From assembly GCA_009920815.1 (NCBI GenBank), contig RFZH01000165.1:1-5382 (forward strand): a stretch of 5,382 nucleotides of DNA, written 5' to 3'. A model generated the notes under the pieces. The model saw only the letters and a list, made by a program, of their open reading frames with translations, was not told where the DNA came from and searched no databases. Of the stretch, positions 1 through 5,382 are shown in pieces. How positions within the stretch are numbered: position 1 is the first letter of the stretch; every line of letters begins with the position of its first letter. Source of the stretch: Paracoccaceae bacterium. GTDB lineage: Bacteria > Pseudomonadota > Alphaproteobacteria > Rhodobacterales > Rhodobacteraceae. A program made the translations under genes and the position numbers.

Positions 1-1
1 C

Positions 2-1873
2 AGTGTCATCACCGCCCCTGAGGCCGTCGCATTTGATACTTCAAGCTATGACTGCGTGACGGACCTTGACGCCTTGAACCGCTGGATCGAGGATGCTTAC
101 AGCACCGGCTATGTTGCTGTCGATACAGAAACCACGTCACTTGATGAAATGCAGGCCGAACTGGTTGGGATATCGCTCTGCATCAATGCGGGCAAAGCTT
201 GTTACATCCCGCTGACGCATAAGGATGGCGCGTCAGATGATCTGTTTGGGTCCTCGAAACTTGCAGACGGTCAATGTGACCTCAACGCAGCGCTCGCTCT
301 GATCAAGCCTATGCTTGAGGATCCATCAGTACTTAAAATCGGCCAGAATATGAAATATGACGCAAAAATTTTTGCAAATTATGGCATCACCATTGCGCCG
401 ATTGATGACACGATGTTGATGTCTTATGCGATGCACGGTGGGTTGCATGGACATGGTATGGATGCCCTTTCCCAAAGGTACCTCAACCACGAACCAATTT
501 CGATAAAATCTTTGTTGGGTGCTGGAAAAGCGGCAATAACCTTTGACCGTGTTCCAATTGAAGAGGCCACGAAATACGCAGCTGAGGACGCAGATATTAC
601 CTTACGTTTGTGGGACATGTTCAAACCGCAATTGCACCAAAGCAAAGTCACCCAAGTCTACGAAGGGTTAGAGCGTCCCTTGATCCCTGTGTTGGCCCAG
701 ATGGAACGGACGGGCATTCAGGTTGACCGCGAAACTCTGTCACGCATGTCCAACGCGTTTGCACAAAAAATGGCATGTTTAGAGGCGGAAATCCACGCTC
801 TTGCGGGTGAAACATTCAATGTCGGTTCACCCAAGCAATTGGGCGAAATTATGTTTGATAAGCTTGGATATGAAGGCGGTAAAAAAGGCAAGAACGGTGC
901 TTATGCGACAGGCGCAGATATCCTCGAAGATCTTGCAACGGTTCACGAGCTTCCGCGGCGTGTCTTAGATTGGCGTCAGCTTTCAAAACTAAAGTCAACA
1001 TATACTGACGCTCTTCAAGATCACATAAACCCCGAAACCGGGCGCGTTCATACATCCTATTCAATCGCCGGCGCAAACACTGGACGCCTGGCGTCAACTG
1101 ATCCTAATTTACAAAACATTCCTGTCCGCTCCGAAGATGGCCGACGCATTCGCGAAGCCTTTGTTGCGCCCCATGGAAAAACTTTGGTCAGTTTGGACTA
1201 TAGCCAAATCGAATTGCGCATTCTGGCGCATGTTGCTGGAATTGATGCACTCAGACAGGCGTTTCGCGACGGTCTGGACATCCATGCGATGACGGCCTCT
1301 GAAATGTTTGACGTCCCACTTGATCAAATGACGTCCGATATACGGCGTCAGGCAAAAGCAATTAATTTTGGCGTAATCTATGGCATTTCTGGCTTTGGTC
1401 TTGCGCGGAACCTACGCATTCCGCGCGCAGAAGCGCAGGGTTTCATTGATCGTTATTTTGAACGTTTTCCTGGTATCAAAGAATATATGGATCAAACAGT
1501 GCAGTTCGCGCGTGAAAATAATTGCGTGAAAACTCTATTTGGTCGTGTAATCCACACGCCCGAGATCAATGCCAAAGGGCCAACAGCCGGGTTTGCAAAA
1601 CGCGCTGCGATTAACGCTCCGATCCAAGGGACAGCCGCCGACATTATCCGTCGCGCAATGATCCGTATGCCTGCAGCAATTGCACATCTGCCTGCAAAAA
1701 TGCTCTTACAGGTGCATGACGAATTATTGTTTGAGGTCGAGGATGCAGCCGTTGACGATTTGATAGAAACCGCACGTGCGGTTATGGAAAATGCGGCTGC
1801 TCCGGTCGTTCATTTGGACGTGCCTCTCATCGTAGACGCAGGCAAAGGTGCCAATTGGTCCGAGGCACATTGA
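2..1873 (+). CDS. polA: DNA polymerase I, C-terminal two thirds (5' end outside the window)
   Basis: This is the family A DNA polymerase used for Okazaki-fragment gap filling and excision repair in the cytoplasm. The frame is open from the left edge, giving 623 residues. By alignment of motifs with the 928-residue E. coli enzyme, about 310 residues, the 5'-nuclease domain, lie upstream. Numbering from the codon at position 2, the proofreading exonuclease has its three motifs intact: D41-T-E43, the N-x-K-Y-D segment ending at D120, and Y192-A-A-E-D196. The polymerase domain has TGR near 360, motif A (LDYSQIELR, D399), the O helix (R448, K452, F456, Y460) and motif C (V-H-D573-E574). All catalytic carboxylates are present, so proofreading and synthesis should both work. 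Phenylalanine at 456 is the usual dideoxynucleotide-discriminating residue. The GTG at 56 is internal and not a start. The gene is convergent with the next one and ends in its own terminator. Confidence 0.97.
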   Translation, partial: SVITAPEAVAFDTSSYDCVTDLDALNRWIEDAYSTGYVAVDTETTSLDEMQAELVGISLCINAGKACYIPLTHKDGASDDLFGSSKLADGQCDLNAALALIKPMLEDPSVLKIGQNMKYDAKIFANYGITIAPIDDTMLMSYAMHGGLHGHGMDALSQRYLNHEPISIKSLLGAGKAAITFDRVPIEEATKYAAEDADITLRLWDMFKPQLHQSKVTQVYEGLERPLIPVLAQMERTGIQVDRETLSRMSNAFAQKMACLEAEIHALAGETFNVGSPKQLGEIMFDKLGYEGGKKGKNGAYATGADILEDLATVHELPRRVLDWRQLSKLKSTYTDALQDHINPETGRVHTSYSIAGANTGRLASTDPNLQNIPVRSEDGRRIREAFVAPHGKTLVSLDYSQIELRILAHVAGIDALRQAFRDGLDIHAMTASEMFDVPLDQMTSDIRRQAKAINFGVIYGISGFGLARNLRIPRAEAQGFIDRYFERFPGIKEYMDQTVQFARENNCVKTLFGRVIHTPEINAKGPTAGFAKRAAINAPIQGTAADIIRRAMIRMPAAIAHLPAKMLLQVHDELLFEVEDAAVDDLIETARAVMENAAAPVVHLDVPLIVDAGKGANWSEAH

Positions 1874-1894
1874 TCGCGAAAACGATCATTTTTT
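1871..1894 (+). terminator. Rho-independent terminator of polA
   Basis: A 6-bp perfect stem, TGATCG (1871-1876) with CGATCA (1883-1888), closes a CGAAAA loop and is followed directly by six T residues (1889-1894). The left arm starts with the polA stop codon itself. The stem is short, but its position and the T tract are right for an intrinsic terminator. No folding energy was computed. Confidence 0.65.
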
Positions 1895-1898
1895 GTCT

Positions 1899-1933
1899 AA
1901 AAATATCCCGGGGTTTGGGGCAGAGCCCCAAAA
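1899..1933 (-). terminator. GC-rich hairpin element, likely terminator of the DUF2798 gene
   Basis: A perfect 8-bp stem, TTTGGGGC (1914-1921) and GCCCCAAA (1925-1932), has a 3-base loop. It lies 11 bases past the DUF2798 stop. On the minus strand the stem is followed by CCCCGGGATA and then five T residues (1903-1899), so there is about a 10-base gap before the T tract. That gap is not classical, but the GGGGC-TCT-GCCCC core followed by a CCCCGGGATATTTTT-type tail resembles an intergenic element I recall from many Rhodobacteraceae gene ends. It could also be a dispersed repeat that doubles as a terminator. With the polA terminator it insulates the two converging genes. Confidence 0.5.
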
Positions 1934-1943
1934 CACTATTTTC

Positions 1944-2171
1944 TCAAACTGTCTTTGTCAGACGGGATACAAGCCGGCGTACGATTGGTGAAATTGTCAC
2001 AATTGTTGGGAAAGCGATTGCCCAGCTCAGACCCCATGCCGCCATCCAACTCGTAAAAAAGTTATCGATAACGCCTTGTGCACGAAATGTCGCGATTCCA
2101 GAGACGATCAATGACATAATGCCGGAAACAATCAGGCCAAAAACAATTTGCGCGTATTTAGGGTGTATCAT
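1944..2171 (-). CDS. DUF2798 family small membrane protein
   Basis: The 75-residue protein matches the DUF2798 pattern: a short basic N-terminus (MIHPKYAQ), a first membrane helix at about 8-28 containing the GLIVSGIMSLIVSGIAT segment, a connecting loop with W42, and a second membrane helix at about 42-63 ending in P62. A basic tail (RRLVSRLTK) follows. Two helices and a positively charged tail suggest an inner-membrane protein with both ends in the cytoplasm. The family has no established biochemical function that I know of. The ATG is supported by a strong AAGGAG ribosome binding site (2183-2178) six bases upstream. The gene lies 84 bases after the DUF1285 stop on the same strand, so it could be read from that gene or from its own weak promoter. 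A plus-strand open frame over the same region has no recognisable protein features. Confidence 0.87.
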   Translation of the reverse strand: MIHPKYAQIVFGLIVSGIMSLIVSGIATFRAQGVIDNFFTSWMAAWGLSWAIAFPTIVTISPIVRRLVSRLTKTV

Positions 2172-2177
2172 ATTGGG

Positions 2178-2183
2178 CTCCTT
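2178..2183 (-). promoter_or_regulatory. Shine-Dalgarno site of the DUF2798 gene
   Basis: AAGGAG on the minus strand, six bases before the ATG at 2171. It is a near-perfect anti-16S match and fixes the start of the small membrane protein. Confidence 0.8.
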
Positions 2184-2193
2184 CTAGAACCTA

Positions 2194-2223
2194 TTAATAT
2201 TCTGTAAATTGAATGTAAATCAA
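2194..2223 (-). promoter_or_regulatory. Possible sigma-70 type promoter for the DUF2798 gene
   Basis: On the minus strand, TTGATT (2223-2218) and TATTAA (2199-2194) are separated by 18 bases in an AT-rich 84-base gap between the DUF1285 stop and the DUF2798 start. The match is moderate, and AT-rich gaps give such matches by chance. Two copies of TGTAAAT (2203-2209 and 2214-2220 on the plus strand) fall inside it. Co-transcription with the DUF1285 gene is an alternative. Confidence 0.3.
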
Positions 2224-2255
2224 CCAAATCTTCCGCGCAGTCATTTTGTGTGCAA

Positions 2256-2846
2256 TTATTCTAGCTCGCTAGATGGAATGATTGGAAAAAATGTACCCCC
2301 GGAATTGATGCCAAACCATTGCGCACCATCATGGTGTTCATGCTCACCGATTTCGACCAGACGATAAAAACTCTTGCGATCAATCAGTGCTTCCATGCCG
2401 CGACGGATATGCACATATGGGGTTGGTTCATCGGTGACAGGATCACGTACGACTCGAATAGGGTTGTCTGGGCCCGCTGGCGAAAAATCTCCGACGTGGG
2501 TTTCAAAAACGATGCTTTGTTCACCATCTATTTTTTTGAGTGTGAAATCGGTCGCCAAAAAGGGGGCGTCATCAACTTTGATGCCAACCTTTTCGACGGG
2601 TGTCACAAGAAAGTATTTTTCACCATCTTTGCGTAGAATTGATGAAAATAATTTTACCAACTCAAAACGTCCAATCGGCGTGCCCAGATAAAACCAGGTG
2701 CCATCACGCGCGATGCGAATGTCAAGATCACCACAAAATGGCGGATTCCAAAGGTGCACTGGGGGTGGACCTTTTGATTTTTGAACTTGACGCGCCGCAT
2801 GTGCCAATCCGTCGGCGGTCGGTTTTGAAATTGTATCACGATCCAT
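2256..2846 (-). CDS. DUF1285 domain-containing protein
   Basis: The 196-residue protein matches the DUF1285 family. Its N-terminal part carries the recognisable run GPPPVHLWNPPFCGDLDIRI (about 26-45) and then DGTWFYLGTPIGR (48-60). The rest is a beta-rich domain with FLVTPVEKVGI (79-89), DDAPFLATDF (from 92) and, near the end, YVHIRRGMEALIDRKSFYRL. There is no signal peptide or membrane segment, so it should be cytoplasmic. I know of no established reaction for the family. The frame stays open upstream to an ATG at 2981, but that would add 45 residues unlike the family and overlap the 5' end of moxR. The ATG at 2846 puts the conserved block at the usual distance from the N-terminus and fits a promoter just upstream. 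Its ribosome binding site is weak. It is divergent from moxR across 65 bases. Confidence 0.88.
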   Translation of the reverse strand: MDRDTISKPTADGLAHAARQVQKSKGPPPVHLWNPPFCGDLDIRIARDGTWFYLGTPIGRFELVKLFSSILRKDGEKYFLVTPVEKVGIKVDDAPFLATDFTLKKIDGEQSIVFETHVGDFSPAGPDNPIRVVRDPVTDEPTPYVHIRRGMEALIDRKSFYRLVEIGEHEHHDGAQWFGINSGGTFFPIIPSSELE

Positions 2847-2850
2847 TGCT

Positions 2851-2878
2851 TTGCCATTTTTAATGAATAGGTTACATT
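2851..2878 (+). promoter_or_regulatory. Candidate sigma-70 promoter for the moxR operon
   Basis: TTGCCA (2851-2856; five of six consensus bases) and TACATT (2873-2878; four of six) are spaced by 16 bases. Transcription would start near 2886, leaving a leader of about 25 bases. A second possible -10, TATAAC at 2885-2890, has no good -35 partner. Some promoter must lie in this 65-base gap, because the operon has no co-directional gene upstream in the window. Confidence 0.35.
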
Positions 2879-2895
2879 CGTCACTATAACCTATT
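2866..2895. repeat. Perfect 9-bp inverted repeat, probable operator in the divergent control region
   Basis: AATAGGTTA (2866-2874) and TAACCTATT (2887-2895) are exact inverted copies separated by 12 bases, so equivalent points in the two arms lie 21 bp apart, about two helical turns. It sits midway between the DUF1285 and moxR starts and overlaps the candidate promoter elements of both genes. This arrangement suits a dimeric transcription factor acting on both directions. It has no following T tract, so it is unlikely to be a terminator. The regulator cannot be named from the sequence. Confidence 0.55.
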
Positions 2896-2899
2896 TCAA
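2871..2899 (-). promoter_or_regulatory. Candidate sigma-70 promoter for the DUF1285 gene
   Basis: On the minus strand, TTGAAA (2899-2894; five of six consensus bases) and TGTAAC (2876-2871; four of six) are spaced by 17 bases. The predicted transcript would start near 2864, about 18 bases before the chosen ATG at 2846. This supports that start over the longer frame. Both hexamers overlap arms of the inverted repeat. Confidence 0.4.
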
Positions 2900-2900
2900 C

Positions 2901-2905
2901 AGGAG
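2901..2905 (+). promoter_or_regulatory. Shine-Dalgarno site of moxR
   Basis: AGGAG lies six bases before the ATG at 2912. It is the strongest ribosome binding site of the operon, fixes the moxR start, and sits just downstream of the inverted repeat. Confidence 0.8.
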
Positions 2906-2911
2906 CACCAT

Positions 2912-3931
2912 ATGTCAGACCCAGCAAAACTGGCCACTGCGCTGAACGCATTGTCGCAACAGCTTGACGCTGCGCAGGCACAGATTGGTGCGCGGTTTAT
3001 TGGCCAAAAGAATGTCGTTGTTCAATCACTGAGCGCAGTATTGGCAGGTGGGCATTGCTTGTTGGTCGGGGTACCTGGTTTAGGGAAAACACGATTGGTG
3101 GATACGCTGGCCACAGTGTGTGGATTGAAAATGTCACGTGTGCAGTTTACGCCAGATCTGATGCCAAGCGACATTTTGGGATCTGAATTATTGGACCAAG
3201 ACGATGCAGGCAAACGACACTTTCGGTATGTGAAAGGTCCGATTTTTTGTGAATTGTTTATGGCTGATGAAATCAACCGCGCTAGCCCACGCACCCAATC
3301 TGCACTTTTGCAGGCGATGCAAGAACGACAGGTTTCAATTGCTGGCGCAACCCATAATCTGGCGCAACCTTTCCACGTCTTGGCGACACAAAACCCGATT
3401 GAACAAGAAGGAACCTATCCTCTGCCCGAAGCCCAGTTAGATCGGTTCTTGTTGCAGGTCGTGGTTGGCTATCCTGATTTTGAAACCGAGCGCGATATTA
3501 TTTTGTCAACAACAGGAACGACAGATGCAGATGTACATTCTATTTTTGATGCAGAATCGTTAATCGCGGCGCAAGAATTGATCAGGCAGATGCCAATAGG
3601 CCAGGATTTGATGGACGATATTTTGCGTCTTGTTCGCGCCTGTCGTCCCAATTCAGCCGAATCGCATTCTTTGGCCAATGAACATTTTTCATGGGGGCCC
3701 GGCCCACGCGCCGCGCAAGCATTTGCATCTGGAATACGTGCGCATGCAGCCCTAAAGGGACGGTTTGCGCCGACTTGGGCGGATGTTGTGGCGCTTGCGC
3801 CTTCTGTGTTGATGCATCGCGTGTCATTGCGGTTTGCATCCCAAGCATCGGGAGTTCAGGTTGTCGATGTTATCAATGCCATTTTGCAAGATATCAAAGC
3901 TGCGGGTAAAGGCGCTGGGCGTGCGGCATGA
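2912..3931 (+). CDS. moxR: MoxR-family AAA+ ATPase
   Basis: This 339-residue protein is a complete MoxR-type AAA+ ATPase (AAA_3 core plus lid). MoxR proteins use ATP hydrolysis to remodel or mature partner proteins, usually with VWA-domain partners encoded next door. Visible motifs are Walker A GVPGLGKT (53-60), Walker B LFMADE with D119-E120, the following INRASPRTQSALLQAMQE stretch typical of the family, sensor 1 in ATQNPIEQEGTYPLPEAQLD (N161), the arginine finger region DRF (R178) and sensor 2 in WGPGPRAAQAF (R266). All ATP-handling residues are present, so it should be active. There is no signal or membrane segment, so it is cytoplasmic. The ATG is set by AGGAG six bases upstream. The stop overlaps the next start as ATGA, indicating translational coupling with the DUF58 gene, its likely partner. 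The name moxR is a family label. Nothing here links it to methanol dehydrogenase. Confidence 0.95.
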   Translation: MSDPAKLATALNALSQQLDAAQAQIGARFIGQKNVVVQSLSAVLAGGHCLLVGVPGLGKTRLVDTLATVCGLKMSRVQFTPDLMPSDILGSELLDQDDAGKRHFRYVKGPIFCELFMADEINRASPRTQSALLQAMQERQVSIAGATHNLAQPFHVLATQNPIEQEGTYPLPEAQLDRFLLQVVVGYPDFETERDIILSTTGTTDADVHSIFDAESLIAAQELIRQMPIGQDLMDDILRLVRACRPNSAESHSLANEHFSWGPGPRAAQAFASGIRAHAALKGRFAPTWADVVALAPSVLMHRVSLRFASQASGVQVVDVINAILQDIKAAGKGAGRAA

Positions 3932-4800
3932 AACAGGGCGAATCGGCACATCATGACGCCGTTGAACTTGCGGTCAGTGTTCCACCGCTGATGCTTGAGG
4001 CGCGTGAACTTGCGGCTTCTTTTATAAATGGGCAGCATGGCCGACGTCGATATGGATGGGGTGACGAATTTTGGCAATTTAAGCCGTTTGTTAATGGGGT
4101 TGATCGTCTGGCTGATATTGATTGGAGACGCTCTGCCAAATCGGATCAGACGTTTGTACGTCAAACGGAATGGAGAGTCCCACAAGCGCTGTCTCTCTGG
4201 GTTGATCCATCTGAAACGATGCGCCTTTCGGGCCCGCCAACAAAATCTCACCGCGCGATGGTCTTAGCGCTCGCGCTGGGTATCTGTGCCGAACAAGCAG
4301 GGGAAAAAATATCCGAGATTGGACAACCCGTTCAATCTGGGTTTGGTTCACAACACTTGCAAAGGATCCATGACGCTTTTTTGAAACAAACACCGTCCGA
4401 ATATGCCGATACCATGAATGTGGTGTTTGAGAGGAAATCCAAAGCACTCTTGTTTTCAGATTTCTTGGGCGATCTCAGTGTTGTCGAACATTTTCTTGCT
4501 CTTGCTAAGGCGTCTTCTGTTAGGGGGGTTTTGGTGCAGATTCTAACCCCGCAAGAAATGACTTTCCGATTTGATGGCGCTGCGCTTTTTTCCAGCGCCT
4601 TGGGTCAAATTACCTTTCACACCAATCAGGCCGCAGCGCTTAGACAGGATTATCTGACCCGTCTTGCGGATCGGCGCCGCAGGCTCGAAAGGTTGGCTGC
4701 CGCTGCTGGGTGGGACATCTATTTGCACCAACTAGATCACCCCCCGCTTGAGGCCATGCTCGCGTTGTACCGATATCTAACGCGTCGAGGAAATGCATGA
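3928..4800 (+). CDS. DUF58 domain protein (VWA-like MoxR partner)
   Basis: This 290-residue protein has the DUF58 signature HGRRR-x-G-x-G-(D/E)-x-FWQ (37-50), followed by ADIDWRRSAKSD (62-73) and FVRQTEW (76-82). A VWA-like strand, LSLWVDPSETM (88-98), gives a D93-x-S95-x-T97 series that could be a MIDAS-like metal site. The later segment LLFSDFLGDLS and the VQILTPQEM-to-F region match the family's second half. There are no obvious membrane helices, so this is the short, soluble form of the family. The segment before IDWR reads FVNGVDRLAD, where many homologues have Y-x-P-G-D, so the Pro-Gly pair is missing. The start overlaps the moxR stop by ATGA, with only a weak ribosome binding site, implying coupled translation. 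The role is inferred from its neighbours: an adaptor between the ATPase and a membrane component. Confidence 0.92.
   Translation: MKQGESAHHDAVELAVSVPPLMLEARELAASFINGQHGRRRYGWGDEFWQFKPFVNGVDRLADIDWRRSAKSDQTFVRQTEWRVPQALSLWVDPSETMRLSGPPTKSHRAMVLALALGICAEQAGEKISEIGQPVQSGFGSQHLQRIHDAFLKQTPSEYADTMNVVFERKSKALLFSDFLGDLSVVEHFLALAKASSVRGVLVQILTPQEMTFRFDGAALFSSALGQITFHTNQAAALRQDYLTRLADRRRRLERLAAAAGWDIYLHQLDHPPLEAMLALYRYLTRRGNA
4787..4790 (+). promoter_or_regulatory. Shine-Dalgarno site of the DUF4159 gene
   Basis: GAGG within the end of the DUF58 gene, six bases before the ATG at 4797. It selects this start over the ATG at 4793, which is in another frame and gives a protein with no family features. 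Confidence 0.65.
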
Positions 4801-5382
4801 GCAGCTTAGCGTTCTCATCGCCACTTATCCTAGGTGCATTGATCCTATTGCCTTTACTTTGGGTGATTTTGCGTGCTTTGCCACCGCAGCCAAAAAGAAT
4901 TCTCTTTTCGGCGGTTACATTGCTGCAGGGTCTGAAAGATCGCGAAACCAGTGCCGCAAAAACACCATGGTGGCTTATACTTTTGCGCTGTTTTGTGGTT
5001 GGCTTGATTATTATTGCGCTTGCCGGGCCCATGTTGAAAAATAGTCCTGGTGCGACCCAAAAGCGCGGTCAGACAATGATTGTCGTGGACGGAGGCTGGG
5101 CGCATGCAAATACAAGCAAATTAAGCAAGCGCTATGTTTTGGAACACCTCCGGGAGGCGCTGGGCACCGAAGAGCGTTTTGCAGTCTTGGATTTGGCAGA
5201 ACCTGGCGGGGTGGTCTGGAAATCGCCGCAAGATCAAATAGCGTTTTTTGAAAACTGGGATCCAAAGCCCGTTGAATTGGATCCCAAGCGCGCACAGCAA
5301 GCCTTAGCACAGATGACTGAGACGACATTTGACAGCCTTTGGTTATCGGATGGTTTGGCACATGCCAATGCGCGCCAAGACA
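4797..5382 (+). CDS. DUF4159 / BatA-type N-terminal membrane protein (3' end outside the window)
   Basis: The frame starts in an ATGA overlap with the DUF58 stop and stays open to the right edge, giving 195 complete codons. The N-terminus is the BatA (aerotolerance regulator N-terminal) type. A first membrane helix at about 9-28 (PLILGALILLPLLWVILRAL) is followed by a basic PPQPKR linker, a cytoplasmic-looking segment with the family-like LLQGLKDRE (42-50) and TPWWL (56-60), and a second helix at about 58-80 ending in ALAGPML. Next comes the first strand of a VWA-like fold, TMIVVDGGWAHA (93-104). At the position where an active MIDAS would read DxSxS it has D98-G-G-W, so metal binding there is unlikely. 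Full-length proteins of this type are usually around 900 residues, so roughly a fifth is visible. It is likely the membrane anchor of the MoxR-DUF58 system. That this is the DUF4159-type homologue, not a short BatA, is inferred from its neighbours. Confidence 0.85.
   Translation, partial: MSSLAFSSPLILGALILLPLLWVILRALPPQPKRILFSAVTLLQGLKDRETSAAKTPWWLILLRCFVVGLIIIALAGPMLKNSPGATQKRGQTMIVVDGGWAHANTSKLSKRYVLEHLREALGTEERFAVLDLAEPGGVVWKSPQDQIAFFENWDPKPVELDPKRAQQALAQMTETTFDSLWLSDGLAHANARQD

Noticed and set aside
1855..2187. Plus-strand open frame of 110 codons between polA and the DUF1285 gene
   Set aside because: It overlaps the polA end and the whole DUF2798 gene on the other strand, runs through both terminator hairpins, lacks a ribosome binding site and shows no recognisable protein pattern.
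2194..2208. CtrA-like site TTAA-N7-TAAA near the DUF2798 promoter
   Set aside because: The second half-site does not match the TTAA-N7-TTAA consensus, and AT-rich sequence produces such near matches often.
2319..2691. Two overlapping plus-strand frames of 105 codons each
   Set aside because: Both are antisense to the well-supported DUF1285 gene, have no ribosome binding site and give low-complexity sequences with no family features.
3856..4447. Minus-strand frames of 131 and 118 codons opposite the moxR-DUF58 junction
   Set aside because: They lie opposite intact coding sequence with strong family motifs, and their translations are rich in Arg, Ser and Pro as expected of antisense shadows.
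4525..4530. Run of six G residues in the DUF58 gene as a possible slippage or phase-variation site
   Set aside because: The run is short, the frame is continuous through it with family motifs on both sides, and no alternative frame product is plausible.
4793..5044. Plus-strand frame of 83 codons starting four bases before the DUF4159 ATG
   Set aside because: The ATG at 4797 gives a protein with two membrane helices and family motifs that stays open to the edge. The alternative frame has none of these.
5011..5361. Minus-strand frame of 116 codons at the right end
   Set aside because: Antisense to the DUF4159 coding frame, with no start signals or family resemblance.

Overview
The window looks like a chromosomal segment of an alphaproteobacterium, most likely a Rhodobacterales (Roseobacter-type) species with moderate G+C. 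This rests on the family composition: a DNA polymerase I of alphaproteobacterial type, a DUF1285 protein divergent from a MoxR / DUF58 / DUF4159 operon, a small DUF2798 membrane protein, and a GC-rich GGGGC-TCT-GCCCC intergenic element of a kind I remember from Rhodobacteraceae. The genus cannot be fixed from the sequence alone.

Layout. (1) Positions 1-1873, plus strand: the last two thirds of polA (proofreading and polymerase domains), entering from the left edge. A factor-independent terminator begins at its stop codon. (2) Positions 1874-1943: a convergent intergenic region that also holds a second, GC-rich hairpin. (3) Positions 1944-2171, minus strand: a 75-residue DUF2798 protein with two membrane helices. 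(4) Positions 2256-2846, minus strand: a DUF1285 protein. (5) Positions 2847-2911: a compact divergent promoter region with a perfect 9-bp inverted repeat across the likely promoters of both flanking genes. (6) Positions 2912 to the right edge, plus strand: a tightly packed operon of a MoxR-family AAA+ ATPase, a DUF58 (von Willebrand A-like) protein and the start of a DUF4159 membrane protein with a BatA-type N-terminus. Both junctions are 4-bp ATGA overlaps. The last gene runs off the window after 195 codons.

How the genes work together. polA is housekeeping and appears transcriptionally insulated. The MoxR-DUF58-DUF4159 set has the architecture of MoxR/VWA systems related to the Bat (aerotolerance) genes: a cytoplasmic AAA+ ATPase, a soluble VWA-like adaptor and a membrane-anchored partner. 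Such systems are thought to act as chaperone or maturation machines, often linked to envelope or stress functions, but the client of this alphaproteobacterial version is not known to me. The DUF1285 gene shares its regulatory region, which suggests coordinated control. There is no CRISPR array, RNA gene, insertion sequence or other mobile element, and no gene-free stretch longer than about 85 bases. The least-explained parts are the function of the MoxR module and the inverted repeat in its control region.
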